From Planctomycetota bacterium (GTDB lineage: Bacteria > Planctomycetota > Planctomycetia > Pirellulales > UBA1268): DNA of 63,799 bases. The notes under the pieces are model-generated. The model saw nothing but the letters and a program-made list of their open reading frames with translations. It was not told where the DNA came from and did not search any database. This document shows, in pieces, positions 39,803 through 49,003 of the stretch. A program made the position numbers and the translations under genes. How positions within the stretch are numbered: position 1 is the stretch's first letter; each line of letters starts with the position of its first letter. The stretch is from assembly GCA_003669605.1 (NCBI GenBank), contig QWOP01000079.1, positions 1 through 63,799 of the forward strand, read 5' to 3'.

Positions 39803-41293
39803 ATGTCTTTCTCCGCAAGTCTGTCTCTGGTCGACCTACCGACTTCGATGTCGGGTCGTTCCCCCAACCAACCCCATGGCGGGCACGGTTTGCTTGGCAC
39901 CTGCGGTGATGGCCGTCGCCGGAATGCATCGCCCCTGGTGTCCGGGATCCGGAGGGTGTTTGTGGCGGTGGTGTGCATCGGAGTTTCCTGCGGAATCTGG
40001 AGTTCGGCGGAGGGGCAGGTGACCTTCCAGACACTGATTGGAAACGCGGTGTCGGATGACATCCACACCGAGGCGGTGACCAACGCCATCAGCCGTTTTC
40101 GCGACAACGACGTGGATGGATGCCGTGCGGCACTGGAGCGAATCCGCTCGCAGGACGAAAAGCTGCCTCCGACGGGGATGATGATGGCCCGCCTCTGGCT
40201 GGGGGCCAATCAGGTGCCAGCCGCTCGGGCTGAGTTGGAGGACACGGTCATCAAGTTTCCCGCCGACCCAGAGGCTTACTTGGTGTTCGGCGATCTCGCC
40301 TTCCAGGATCGACGGATCACCGACGCCTCGTTGCTCTTCGGCAAGGCAGCGGAACTCACCGCATCGTTCACGGGGAATGCCAAGCGGCAACGTGACTTCC
40401 AGATCCGTGGACACGCCGGACAGGCCGCAGTGGCGGAGGCAAAGAAGGATTGGGAGGGTGCCAAGGAGCACGTTCAGGCGTGGGTCGACCTGGACCCAGA
40501 TAGCGCCAGCGCTCGCCAGCGGATGGGCAACGTGTTGTTCCATCTGGAAAAGTACGACGAAGCCTTGAAGGAGTTCGCAGAGGCAAAGACACTCGACGCC
40601 AAAATCACCCAGCCGGAGTTGATGATGGCCCGTCTTTACGACGAGGCCAAGGAACCAGATCTCGCTCGGCAGAGCGTCGAGGCTGCCGTGAAGGCAGCGC
40701 CGGAAGATCTGATGGTCACCTTGGGTGCCGCCGACTGGTTCCTCGCCCACGGCGACCTTGATGCTGCCCGCTCCACAGGCGAGGTCGCCCTGAAGTTGGA
40801 CCCCAAGAGTCTCGATGCCAGGATTGTCAACGGGACGATCGCCCGCGTGTCTCGCGACTACGCCACTGCTGAACTGCTGTTCGAGGAAGCCCACTCGCAG
40901 TCCCCGCGAAACTTCCCGGCGTCGAATTCGCTCGTCCTGGTGCTTGCCGAGTCTGACGACAAGGACTCCCTCCGTCGGGCGGTGGAAATGGCGGAGACGA
41001 ACGTCGCCATGGTCAAGGACACGGCCCTGCAGACGCCAGCACTGATCACGTTGGCATGGACCTATTACAAGACCGGGAAAACTGCCGAGTCGGAGAATAT
41101 CCTCGGTCAGATCATGCAGAACAACGCCCTCACCGCCGATGGCGTCTTCTACGTCGCGCAGATTCTCTTCGACAAGGGGGAGACAGAGAAGGCCAAGGAA
41201 CTCCTCGGTCGCGTGCTCGCCAACCAAGCCCTCTTCGCCAGCCGTGCCGATGCAGAGGCTCTGCTGGCAAAGCTCAAGGCCGGGAGCGAGTGA
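39803..41293 (+). CDS. Large TPR-repeat exported protein
   Basis: A 496-residue protein. GAGGAA lies 7 bases before the ATG at 39803. An N-terminal cytoplasmic-looking segment is followed by a hydrophobic stretch (VFVAVVCIGVSCGIWSSAEGQ, about 50-70), then about eight TPR units such as AEAYLVFGDLAFQDRRI-type and ASARQRMGNVLFHLEKYDEALKEF. It overlaps the opposite-strand gene at 41274 by 20 bases, tail to tail. The function is unknown beyond a protein-interaction scaffold. The 580-codon antisense frame across it is a shadow. Confidence 0.82.
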   Translation: MSFSASLSLVDLPTSMSGRSPNQPHGGHGLLGTCGDGRRRNASPLVSGIRRVFVAVVCIGVSCGIWSSAEGQVTFQTLIGNAVSDDIHTEAVTNAISRFRDNDVDGCRAALERIRSQDEKLPPTGMMMARLWLGANQVPAARAELEDTVIKFPADPEAYLVFGDLAFQDRRITDASLLFGKAAELTASFTGNAKRQRDFQIRGHAGQAAVAEAKKDWEGAKEHVQAWVDLDPDSASARQRMGNVLFHLEKYDEALKEFAEAKTLDAKITQPELMMARLYDEAKEPDLARQSVEAAVKAAPEDLMVTLGAADWFLAHGDLDAARSTGEVALKLDPKSLDARIVNGTIARVSRDYATAELLFEEAHSQSPRNFPASNSLVLVLAESDDKDSLRRAVEMAETNVAMVKDTALQTPALITLAWTYYKTGKTAESENILGQIMQNNALTADGVFYVAQILFDKGETEKAKELLGRVLANQALFASRADAEALLAKLKAGSE

Positions 41294-41834
41294 GGGGGAG
41301 CGTGAGGGGGACCGTTTCCGGTGCCGAAAGCGTCGCTCCGCTGGGGGGGCGGACGGCCCCCTGACCAGTTCGATTTGGCGGCACCACGGCAGCCGGGGGT
41401 GGGGGCGGGAAACCGATGGCTGCGGATGCCCCGGGGGCCATCGGTCGGACGGTAATTCCTCCGCCAGCACTTCGCCCACTGCTCCCGCGTCCCGGGGGAG
41501 TGCTCGCGGAGCCACGGTTGCCGCCGCCGGCCGCCGAGTTGGCGGAGGCTGCTGCGGCGGATGCAGCTGCCCCGGCATCGCCTGCCTGCGCGGCGCGGCG
41601 TGCCTCCGCGGCCAAGGCCCTGGCCCGGAGGCGGTCGCTCCTCAACGGAATGCCCGGGTAGGCTTTGATCGGCACCTCGAGGCTCGGCAGTCCGATCCGG
41701 CTCCCGTCGCCGAAATTGGTGAACATCTCGATGGCCCGGACCTGCGCTGCCCCCCCGAAGGCGATCGCCAGCAGGCAGCAACCAGCCACGCCCCTGGCGG
41801 TGCGGATCGGCGTACGGCATGGAGTCGGGGACAT
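41274..41834 (-). CDS. Exported Ala/Gly/Pro-rich hypothetical protein
   Basis: About 186 residues. ATG at 41834 follows GAGG. A signal peptide (GVAGCCLLAIAFGGAAQVRA) is followed by IEMFTNFGDGSRIGLPSLEVPIKAYPGIP. The rest is low-complexity Ala/Gly/Pro/Ser sequence. The order signal peptide, short conserved-looking block and disordered tail fits a secreted planctomycete protein, but the biased composition makes it less certain than its neighbours. Confidence 0.5.
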   Translation of the reverse strand: MSPTPCRTPIRTARGVAGCCLLAIAFGGAAQVRAIEMFTNFGDGSRIGLPSLEVPIKAYPGIPLRSDRLRARALAAEARRAAQAGDAGAAASAAAASANSAAGGGNRGSASTPPGRGSSGRSAGGGITVRPMAPGASAAIGFPPPPPAAVVPPNRTGQGAVRPPSGATLSAPETVPLTLPLTRSRP

Positions 41835-42012
41835 CGGAGCCTCGTGGGAATTAGGACTGCGGCCGCGGGATTCGCTGCGACCCGCCACTCCGGCATCTTC
41901 GGCAGGACCGGGGCCCTGTCCTGTCGATTCTCCGGGGGGTCGGTCTCCGTCGGCACGACCGTCACGACCGGCACCAGTCCGGCCGGGTTATGGCCGAGTT
42001 GGAGGGTAGGCT

Positions 42013-42975
42013 GTGGCGATGGCGACGATACAGTTTCTCTCCGCAGAGCCTGAAACGTGGTGGACTGTGGCTAGCGTCTGCGCGGTTGTGACAGCGGCAG
42101 CGGCCACCTGGGCTGCGACACGGGTCCGGGGGTCAACGGCTGTTCCAGCGGCGTGTTGGGGAGTGGTCGCCAGTCTCGTCCTGGCTGCCGAGTGGGGCCT
42201 GCGGAGTGCCGGCTGGCTGACAGAGCCAACCTCCGGCGCCTCGCTTCGCCTGACTGCCGCTGCCTTGTCGCTTTGTCCTGCCATGTCGATCCTGGGGGCG
42301 AAGCGTCCCCAGCATGGGGTCTGGCAATTGATCGTCGGGGCGTTGGCCGTGATCCTGGTGCTGCCTGGACTCTCCACAGCGCTGACGCGCCCCGGCAGCG
42401 TGCCCGACTTGCACCTGCTGGAACGCTGTTTCCTTCTCTTTCTCGCCCTGGTGGGGTGGATCAACTTCATCGCCACGGGCAATGGCATCGCGGCGACGCT
42501 GATGACTATCGGGCAGTTGCTGCTGATCCGTGGTTTCCTGCCGGGAGTGGCTAGCGACAGCGCGTTTGCGCCTCCCGGACCGCTGCTGGAAACTCAGGCT
42601 GCCCGCGACGCTCTGGCCGCGGTGACGCTGGCCGTGGGCAGCGTGCTTGCCTGCCTCGTCTCGGCGCGAAAAAAGAGGCTCTCTTCGCAGGAGAATCCCC
42701 TCGATTTTGCCGCTCGGGTCAACCGGCCGTTCCTGGCTCTGCGGGAGACTTTTGGGGCCGCCTGGACGCTGCGGATCGCGGAAAGGTTCGATGCCATTGC
42801 CGCCTCCAGGGGATGGCCCTGTCGGCTGGGATTCCTGGGCTTGAAGTGCCTTGGAGAGCCCGGGGAAGGGGCCTGGCAGCGGGATGCCAGCCGGACGCTG
42901 ACAGCCCTCTTTCGCCGCTTCGTCACCGACCGCTGGCTCGCACGGCATGGCTGGCCGATGAACATCTCAAATTGA
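42013..42975 (+). CDS. Multi-pass membrane protein, unknown
   Basis: A 320-residue protein, GTG start. Seven or so hydrophobic segments span residues 15-220 (TVASVCAVVTAAAATWAA, VWQLIVGALAVILVLPGL, CFLLFLALVGWINFIATGNG, DALAAVTLAVGSVLACLV). A ~100-residue basic cytoplasmic C-terminus follows, with NRPFLALRETFGAAWTLRIAERF. I do not recognise a family. Codon use is like that of its neighbours. Confidence 0.72.
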   Translation: MAMATIQFLSAEPETWWTVASVCAVVTAAAATWAATRVRGSTAVPAACWGVVASLVLAAEWGLRSAGWLTEPTSGASLRLTAAALSLCPAMSILGAKRPQHGVWQLIVGALAVILVLPGLSTALTRPGSVPDLHLLERCFLLFLALVGWINFIATGNGIAATLMTIGQLLLIRGFLPGVASDSAFAPPGPLLETQAARDALAAVTLAVGSVLACLVSARKKRLSSQENPLDFAARVNRPFLALRETFGAAWTLRIAERFDAIAASRGWPCRLGFLGLKCLGEPGEGAWQRDASRTLTALFRRFVTDRWLARHGWPMNISN

Positions 42976-43086
42976 TTGGCCCGCTGGTCAGATCCAAGAT
43001 ACACTTCTCCATCTCTGGGGACGGGCTGGGTAACAGCCCCAGTTGCCGTCCCGGATTCCCTCTCTATTGAGTCACAGGAGCCCCTC

Positions 43087-43422
43087 ATGACCGAAGAAAC
43101 TCGTTCCGCCGCTCAGCGTCCCGCTCAGGAGCCGATGCAGGTTCCAGTCGATGAATCCCACATTGTTGCCACCTACGCGAACTTCTGCCGCGTGACCGGG
43201 ACACCAGAGGAGCTGATCGTCGACTTCGGCCTCAATAAGCAGGTGGCGGGCACCTCGCCAGACACGATCCAGCTCACGCAGAGGATCATCGTCAACTTCT
43301 TCACCGCCAAGCGGCTCGCCTACGCATTGCAGATGGCGGTGGCCCGTCACGAGCAGGCCTTCGGCGTCCTCGAGACCGACGTCCAGCGGCGGGTGATCAA
43401 CCAGCAGTCTGCCAAGGCCTGA
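43087..43422 (+). CDS. DUF3467-family protein
   Basis: A 111-residue soluble protein. AGGAG lies 7 bases before the ATG. The core IVATYANFCRVTGTPEELIVDFGLN followed by RIIVNFFTAKRLAYALQMAVARHEQAFG matches DUF3467, a small conserved bacterial family of unknown role. It precedes the adaptor operon by 119 bases and could share its promoter. Confidence 0.88.
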   Translation: MTEETRSAAQRPAQEPMQVPVDESHIVATYANFCRVTGTPEELIVDFGLNKQVAGTSPDTIQLTQRIIVNFFTAKRLAYALQMAVARHEQAFGVLETDVQRRVINQQSAKA

Positions 43423-43541
43423 TCGCACCCCGCTTCGAAAAGTCGTCCGACACGCTTCGGGATTTCCGCTGGCCGCGGCTGACAACCGGCCGCGGCCAGC
43501 GGGCCCCGCAGCAGTCGCGAGCACCTCCGCAATCACTTTCC

Positions 43542-45629
43542 ATGAGCACTGTCGATCCCCACGCCGTTGAGGAAGCCCGTCAGCAGATCCGCGCCATCGT
43601 CGCGGAAATCGACCAACTCTCCCGATCTGATCTGGCCGAAGCGGATTTTTTTCGCGGCCTTCTCGACCGGGTGATCGAAGCGATGGGAGCGGTGGCGGGG
43701 CTCGTCTGGCTGGTGGGGGAGCAGGGACGGTGCGAACCGGTGTGCCATGCCGGCATGCCCGCCACGGGACTGACCGCCTCCTCTGAGATCCAGGAGTCGC
43801 ACGGCAAGCTCGTGCAATCGCTCCTCGGCTCCACACAGGCGATGCTGGTGCCGGCCCGAGCGCAGTTGACCGGTCCGGATGGCCAGCCTGTGGCCGGCAA
43901 CCCCACCGACCTCCTGCTCGTCGCGGCCCCCATCGACCGCAACGGGCAGCGTGCCGGGCTGGTAGAAATTTTTCACCAGCCCCATCCACCGGAAGTCGAG
44001 GAGGGGTTCCTCACCTTCCTCTCCCAGGTGGCCACCGTCGCCGGCACCTACCTCGCCCGCCGGCAGACGAAGTCACTCGACGCCCAGCAGACGACACTCA
44101 CGCAGGTCGATCGCTTCAGCCGTGCCGTGCATGAGTCACTCGATCCGGTGGCAACCGCATTTGTACTCGCCAATGAAGCACGGCGGATCATCGGCTGCGA
44201 TCGGGTGAGTGTGCTTGTCCGTCGCCACCGCCGCCTGCGTCTCGAGGCGGTCAGCGGGCAGGAATCGGTGGAGCGCCGTGCCACGGCTGTCCAGGCCATC
44301 GAAACCCTCGCCCGCGTCGTCTCCCGGGCACGCGATCCACTCTGGCATCCCGATCCAGGGCGGGAACTCCCGCCACAGATCGAGGAGGAGTTGGAGCACT
44401 TCATCGATGAATCACATGCCACGAGTCTGGCGGTGATCCCGCTGGAACGTCCCCGTCCGACACCGGTGGTCAAGGCGGGGGGCGTCGATGCCGTGGCGGT
44501 GGCCCGTGCTGAATCGACGCGGGCCAACGACATAGAACCGGTCGGAGTGCTCGTCGCGGAGTGGTTTTCGTCGACGTCGTTTGAAGGCGGGAGGCGGGCG
44601 CGGGTGGAATTGGTGGCTGACCACGGCCGTGTGGCTCTGTCCAACGCCCTCGATCACACCAGCCTCCCCTTCTTCGGTCTCCTCGATCTTCTCGGTCGCA
44701 CGCGGGTCTTGACCACCGCCCGGAATCTGCCCCGGACGGTGGCCGTGGCCGCCGCGGCCGTAGCCGCGATCACAGCCCTCACGCTGATCCCGGCGGAATT
44801 GCGGCTGGAAGGCAAAGGAACCCTCGAGCCGGTCCATCGCCGAGACGTCTTCGCGGGCATCGACGGCGTCGTCGAATCGATCGAGAGCTGGACCGTCCAC
44901 GGCGCCGAGGTCAAGGCTGGCCAGCACCTAGCCACGCTGCGGAACACCGATCTCGAGGTAGCGCTCACCGACGTCCTCGGAAAGAAGGCCTCCAGCGAAG
45001 AGCAACTTGTCTCCACCCGCCGCGCGCTGCTGGAGGACAATAAGATCTCCGCCGACGAAAAGACGCGGATGTCTGGTCGGGCCGCACAACTGCAACGCGA
45101 GATCGAGAGCCTTGAGGCACAGCGGTCGCTCTATGAGGCCAAGAAGCGGGATCTCCAAGTCAGCAGCCCCATTGACGGGGTAATCGTCACCTGGCAGGTC
45201 CGCGACCGGCTGATTCTCCGCCCCGTTGAGAAGGGGCAGGTGCTGATGAGCGTGGCTGACAAGACCGGCCCGTGGGAGCTCGAGATCCACATGCCTGATG
45301 ATCGTCTCGGGCATGTCAACCGGGCCGCGGTGGCGGCCCGCGAACAGGGCCGCGAACTCAACGTGGACTACGTTCTGGCGACTGATCCAGGCACCCGGCA
45401 CCGTGGTGCTGTGCGAGAGATCCATGAGCAGGCTGAGGTCCGGGGCGAAGCGGGCAACACCGTGCTGCTGCGAGTTATGATCGATCCGCAGCAGCACGAA
45501 CGCGAGGAACTCGGTGCCGGTGCTACCGTGACGGCCCGGGTCGCCTGCGGCACTCGTCCGCTGGGGTACGTGTGGTTCCACGACGTGCTGGCGTTCATCC
45601 AGTCGCAGATCCTGTTCCGGATGTGGTGA
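43542..45629 (+). CDS. GAF-GAF-HlyD membrane adaptor protein
   Basis: A 695-residue fusion. Two GAF-like domains (about 5-180 and 205-375) lie in the cytoplasm. One membrane helix follows (about 394-416, PRTVAVAAAAVAAITALTLIPAEL), then a HlyD-type adaptor: a barrel-sandwich half (VFAGIDGVVESI...VKAGQHLATLRN), a coiled-coil hairpin (about 480-530) and a closing half (VSSPIDGVIVTWQVRD). Fusing sensor domains to a periplasmic adaptor is unusual and suggests that ligand binding inside gates export. Next gene is 30 bases downstream. Confidence 0.88.
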   Translation: MSTVDPHAVEEARQQIRAIVAEIDQLSRSDLAEADFFRGLLDRVIEAMGAVAGLVWLVGEQGRCEPVCHAGMPATGLTASSEIQESHGKLVQSLLGSTQAMLVPARAQLTGPDGQPVAGNPTDLLLVAAPIDRNGQRAGLVEIFHQPHPPEVEEGFLTFLSQVATVAGTYLARRQTKSLDAQQTTLTQVDRFSRAVHESLDPVATAFVLANEARRIIGCDRVSVLVRRHRRLRLEAVSGQESVERRATAVQAIETLARVVSRARDPLWHPDPGRELPPQIEEELEHFIDESHATSLAVIPLERPRPTPVVKAGGVDAVAVARAESTRANDIEPVGVLVAEWFSSTSFEGGRRARVELVADHGRVALSNALDHTSLPFFGLLDLLGRTRVLTTARNLPRTVAVAAAAVAAITALTLIPAELRLEGKGTLEPVHRRDVFAGIDGVVESIESWTVHGAEVKAGQHLATLRNTDLEVALTDVLGKKASSEEQLVSTRRALLEDNKISADEKTRMSGRAAQLQREIESLEAQRSLYEAKKRDLQVSSPIDGVIVTWQVRDRLILRPVEKGQVLMSVADKTGPWELEIHMPDDRLGHVNRAAVAAREQGRELNVDYVLATDPGTRHRGAVREIHEQAEVRGEAGNTVLLRVMIDPQQHEREELGAGATVTARVACGTRPLGYVWFHDVLAFIQSQILFRMW

Positions 45630-45659
45630 TGATTCTTTGAAAGTGGCGAGAGGTGGTCA

Positions 45660-46667
45660 GTGCCGATTCTTCCGCGTTCTATTCGTCGTCCCCGTGTCGG
45701 CCTGTGGGCTTTGGGTCCAGTCGTGGCCGCGACGATTCTCTGCCTGACCGCCACGCTCTTGTCGGCGCAGCCGGCGGCGGTGGTGCCGCAGCGTGTCGAC
45801 ACAGGAGTAAAGTCTGGGGCCGATCCGGTTCTTGAGCACTGTTTGGTGTCGCTGGTAGAGGAAGCGAAGGTCCCGGCGCGTGAGGCTGGAGTGCTGATGG
45901 AGTTGCTGGTCCGCGAGGGGGACAGCGTCAGCCGCGGGGACCTGATCGCCCGCATGGACGACAGCCAACCGCAGTTCGAGAAGCGGAAGGCGAGTGCCGA
46001 GCATGAACAGGCCCTTGCCAAGGCCGACAGCGATGTCGACGTCCGGTTCGCGGTCGCATCGGAACTGGTTGCCGCAGCGGAATTCGAGAAGGCCCAAGCG
46101 GCCAACGACAAACTCCCCGGCAGCGTCACCCGCGTTGAGCTCGATCGCCTGGAGCTGACCGAGCGGAAGTCGGAACTTCAGATCGAACAGGCTGAGCTCG
46201 AACGCCGCATGACCTCCTTGGCGGCGGATGCGAAGGAGGTGGAGGTGGATGCCGCCGACAGCGCGATCCAGCGGAGAACGATCACGGCGCCGCTGGACGG
46301 CGTCGTCGTCCAGGTGTTTCCGCACCGGGGTGAGTGGATGCAGCCGGGCGATCCGTTAGCCCGCGTGATCCGTACCGACCGCTTGCGGGTTGAAGGGTAC
46401 GTCGACTCCACCCGTTGGAATCCCGATATGGTCCGGGACCGCCCAGTCACCGTCAGCGTCCGGTTCGCCGACAGCCGGACCGAGTCTTTTCAGGGACGGA
46501 TCGTGTTCACCAGCCCTCTGGTCGATTCTGGCGGCGACTATCGGGTGTGGGCAGAGGTGGAAAACAGACGTGTTCCCGACTCCACGCAGTGGCTGTTGCG
46601 TGCCGGACAGTCAGCCACGATGGAGATCCACGCCTCACAGCCGCAACTCGCTCCGGTTACCAAGTAA
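45660..46667 (+). CDS. HlyD-family periplasmic adaptor
   Basis: A 335-residue protein, GTG start after GAGAGGTGG, with an N-terminal hydrophobic segment (residues 15-37). The lipoyl-like half EEAKVPAREAGVLMELLVREGDSVSRGDLIARMDD is followed by a coiled-coil hairpin (about 100-200) and RTITAPLDGVVVQVFPHRGEWMQPGDPLARVI. This is the membrane-fusion-protein fold of type I secretion and RND systems. It lies between two other adaptor-domain proteins, and no ABC or RND transporter is beside it. Confidence 0.87.
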   Translation: MPILPRSIRRPRVGLWALGPVVAATILCLTATLLSAQPAAVVPQRVDTGVKSGADPVLEHCLVSLVEEAKVPAREAGVLMELLVREGDSVSRGDLIARMDDSQPQFEKRKASAEHEQALAKADSDVDVRFAVASELVAAAEFEKAQAANDKLPGSVTRVELDRLELTERKSELQIEQAELERRMTSLAADAKEVEVDAADSAIQRRTITAPLDGVVVQVFPHRGEWMQPGDPLARVIRTDRLRVEGYVDSTRWNPDMVRDRPVTVSVRFADSRTESFQGRIVFTSPLVDSGGDYRVWAEVENRRVPDSTQWLLRAGQSATMEIHASQPQLAPVTK

Positions 46668-46722
46668 TCCTCCATCCCAGTCAGTCCCCACGCCACACTG
46701 GGCCCGGTCACCGGGTGGACCG

Positions 46723-48957
46723 ATGTCGTCCGTCGCCGACGCCTTTCGTTCGAGTACCACCCGCCCTGTCGGCCTCCGCCGACGGGGCGATCTGGTCGCC
46801 AACCGTCAGGCCTACCAGGGGCAGGCGTGGTGGGTGGTGAAGGATCCGATCTCGCTGGCCTATTTCCGCTTCCGTCCGGAGGAATATGCGCTCCTGGATA
46901 TGCTCGACGGCGCCGCGAGCCTGGAAAGCCTCAAAGAGCAGTTCGAAGCCCGCTTTCCCCCCCGGCGGATCACGCTGGAGGAGTTATCGCGTTTTGTGGC
47001 CACGCTTCACCGCAGCGGCCTGGTGATCGGCGACCGTCCCGGCCAGGGACCGCAACTCTACGAGCGCCGCCGACAGCGGATCTGGCGGCAATGGACGATG
47101 TGGTTGGCCAACATCATGTCGATGCGTTTTCGGGGCCTCGACCCTGACCGGATTCTCAACCGGATCGATCCCTGGTTCGGATGGTTGTTTTCCTTGCCGG
47201 CCCTCGCCAGCATGGCAGTCTTGGTGTCGAGTGCGTTGCTGCTTGTGCTGGTCAACTTTGACGTGTTCCGCTCGAAGCTCCCTGACTTCCACCAGTTCTT
47301 TGCCTCTGGCAACTGGGTTTGGCTGGCCGTGGCTCTGGGATTCACCAAGGTTCTCCACGAATTCGGCCACGGCTTGTCGTGCAAACACTTCGGCGGTGAG
47401 TGCCACGAGATGGGAGTGATGCTGCTGGTGTTCACTCCGTGTCTGTACTGTGACGTCTCAGACAGTTGGATGCTGCCAAGTAAGTGGCAGCGGGCGGCGA
47501 TCGGCGCCGCTGGGATGTACGTCGAACTCATCCTGGCATCACTGGCGACGTTCCTGTGGTGGAATTCCCATCCCGGGGTCTTCAACCAACTCTGTCTGGA
47601 CGTGATGTTTGTGTCGAGCGTCTCCACGCTCCTGTTCAACGCCAATCCGCTGATGCGGTATGACGGGTACTACATCCTCTCCGACGTGCTCGAAATTCCC
47701 AATCTGCGGCAGAAGGCGACGACGATCCTCGGCCGCATCGCCTCCTTGTGGTGCCTGGGAATCGAGCAGCCGGAGGATCCGTTTCTCCCCACTCGCAACC
47801 GGGCTTTGTTTGCCTTGTACGCGATCGCATCGAGCCTCTATGGCTGGATGGTGACCGCGTCGATCTTCCTCTTTGTGTGGAGTGTGTTCAAACCGTACCG
47901 CCTCGAGGTGCTGGGACAGGTGCTCGCCTGCGGCGCCCTGTGGGGCCTGGTGGTCAGGCCCATCCAGAACATCTACCGGTTTCTCAACGTGCCCGGGAGG
48001 CGCGAGGAAGTGAAGGCTCGTAATGTGTTCGCTGCCGCCACGGTGGCGTCCGTCCTGATCGCCGCAGTGGCCCTGATCCCGCTGCCGCAGCGGGTGTGGT
48101 GTGCTGCCGAACTCCGGCCCCGTGCCGAGGAGACGGTGTACGTCACCGTCCCCGGACGGCTGGAGAGCCTGACGGTGAAGTCGGGGGATGTGGTCGAGGC
48201 AGGAGTCGAACTGGCCCGTCTGTCGAGCATCGACCTCGATTTGGCGATCGCCGATCTGGAAGGGAAGGCGGCGCAGTCGCGGGCCCGTCTGAGCAGCCTG
48301 GAGCGGGAGCGGTTCACCGATCCGGCAGCCACTCTGGAAATCGGCACGGTGGAGGAGTCGCTCAAAAGCATCGAGCAGCAGCTCTCCCGAAAGCGGAAGG
48401 ACCGCTCCGAACTGGTGCTGGTGGCACCCCGCGGTGGCATGATCCTGCCAGCGTCGGGCGTCAAGGCAGCTCCCGGTGGCTCCGGCAAACTGCCTTCCTG
48501 GAGTGGCCATGTGCTTGATCAAAAGAATCTTGGCGCCAGCCTCTCCGAGGGCACCGTGCTTTGTCATGTGGGCGATCCGGGAGCCTTCGAGGCGGTCATG
48601 GTCGTCGACCAGTCGGAGGTGGAATTCGTCGGCCGCGGTCAGCGTGTCGACCTCAAACTCGATGCTCTTCCCTGGAAAACCCTCCATGGAACCGTTGATG
48701 AACTGGCGGAGACGAATCTCGAGACCGGCTCGGAGAGGCTCAGCGTGAAGGCCGGCGGACAGGTCCCCACCCGTACCGATGACGCGGGGCGCGAGACCCC
48801 GATCTCGACCAGCTACGAGGCGATGACGTCCCTCGACGATCCTGAAAGGGTGCTGACCGCTGGCATGAGGGGGACCGCCCGCATCCAGGTGGGGCAACGG
48901 ACCGTCGGCAGTTGGCTGCTGCGAATTCTCTGGCAGACGTTCAACTTTCGGATGTAA
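46723..48957 (+). CDS. PqqD-like / M50 protease / HlyD fusion protein
   Basis: A 744-residue fusion. Residues 22-105 resemble PqqD (RRE fold): WVVKDPISLAYFRFRPEEYALLDMLDG, SLKEQFEARFPPRRI and FVATLHRSGLV. A multi-helix site-2-protease-like M50 domain has H212-E213-x2-H216 (HEFGHG) and N308-P to D314-G (NPLMRYDG), the expected zinc ligands. The C-terminal ~270 residues are an adaptor domain (VTVPGRLESLTVKSGDVVEAGVELARL). The set suggests recognition of a peptide, intramembrane cleavage and export (inference). It is the last gene of the three-gene operon. Confidence 0.9.
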   Translation: MSSVADAFRSSTTRPVGLRRRGDLVANRQAYQGQAWWVVKDPISLAYFRFRPEEYALLDMLDGAASLESLKEQFEARFPPRRITLEELSRFVATLHRSGLVIGDRPGQGPQLYERRRQRIWRQWTMWLANIMSMRFRGLDPDRILNRIDPWFGWLFSLPALASMAVLVSSALLLVLVNFDVFRSKLPDFHQFFASGNWVWLAVALGFTKVLHEFGHGLSCKHFGGECHEMGVMLLVFTPCLYCDVSDSWMLPSKWQRAAIGAAGMYVELILASLATFLWWNSHPGVFNQLCLDVMFVSSVSTLLFNANPLMRYDGYYILSDVLEIPNLRQKATTILGRIASLWCLGIEQPEDPFLPTRNRALFALYAIASSLYGWMVTASIFLFVWSVFKPYRLEVLGQVLACGALWGLVVRPIQNIYRFLNVPGRREEVKARNVFAAATVASVLIAAVALIPLPQRVWCAAELRPRAEETVYVTVPGRLESLTVKSGDVVEAGVELARLSSIDLDLAIADLEGKAAQSRARLSSLERERFTDPAATLEIGTVEESLKSIEQQLSRKRKDRSELVLVAPRGGMILPASGVKAAPGGSGKLPSWSGHVLDQKNLGASLSEGTVLCHVGDPGAFEAVMVVDQSEVEFVGRGQRVDLKLDALPWKTLHGTVDELAETNLETGSERLSVKAGGQVPTRTDDAGRETPISTSYEAMTSLDDPERVLTAGMRGTARIQVGQRTVGSWLLRILWQTFNFRM

Positions 48958-49003
48958 TTGTCCCCTCCGGCGTGAGGCTGAGGCACACAGTCAACGGGTC
49001 GCC

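Noticed and set aside
39836..41578. 580-codon minus-strand frame
   Set aside because: Antisense to the TPR gene, whose TPR pattern and ribosome site are clear.
47539..48897. 452-codon minus-strand frame
   Set aside because: Antisense to the M50 fusion gene with its HExxH and DG motifs.
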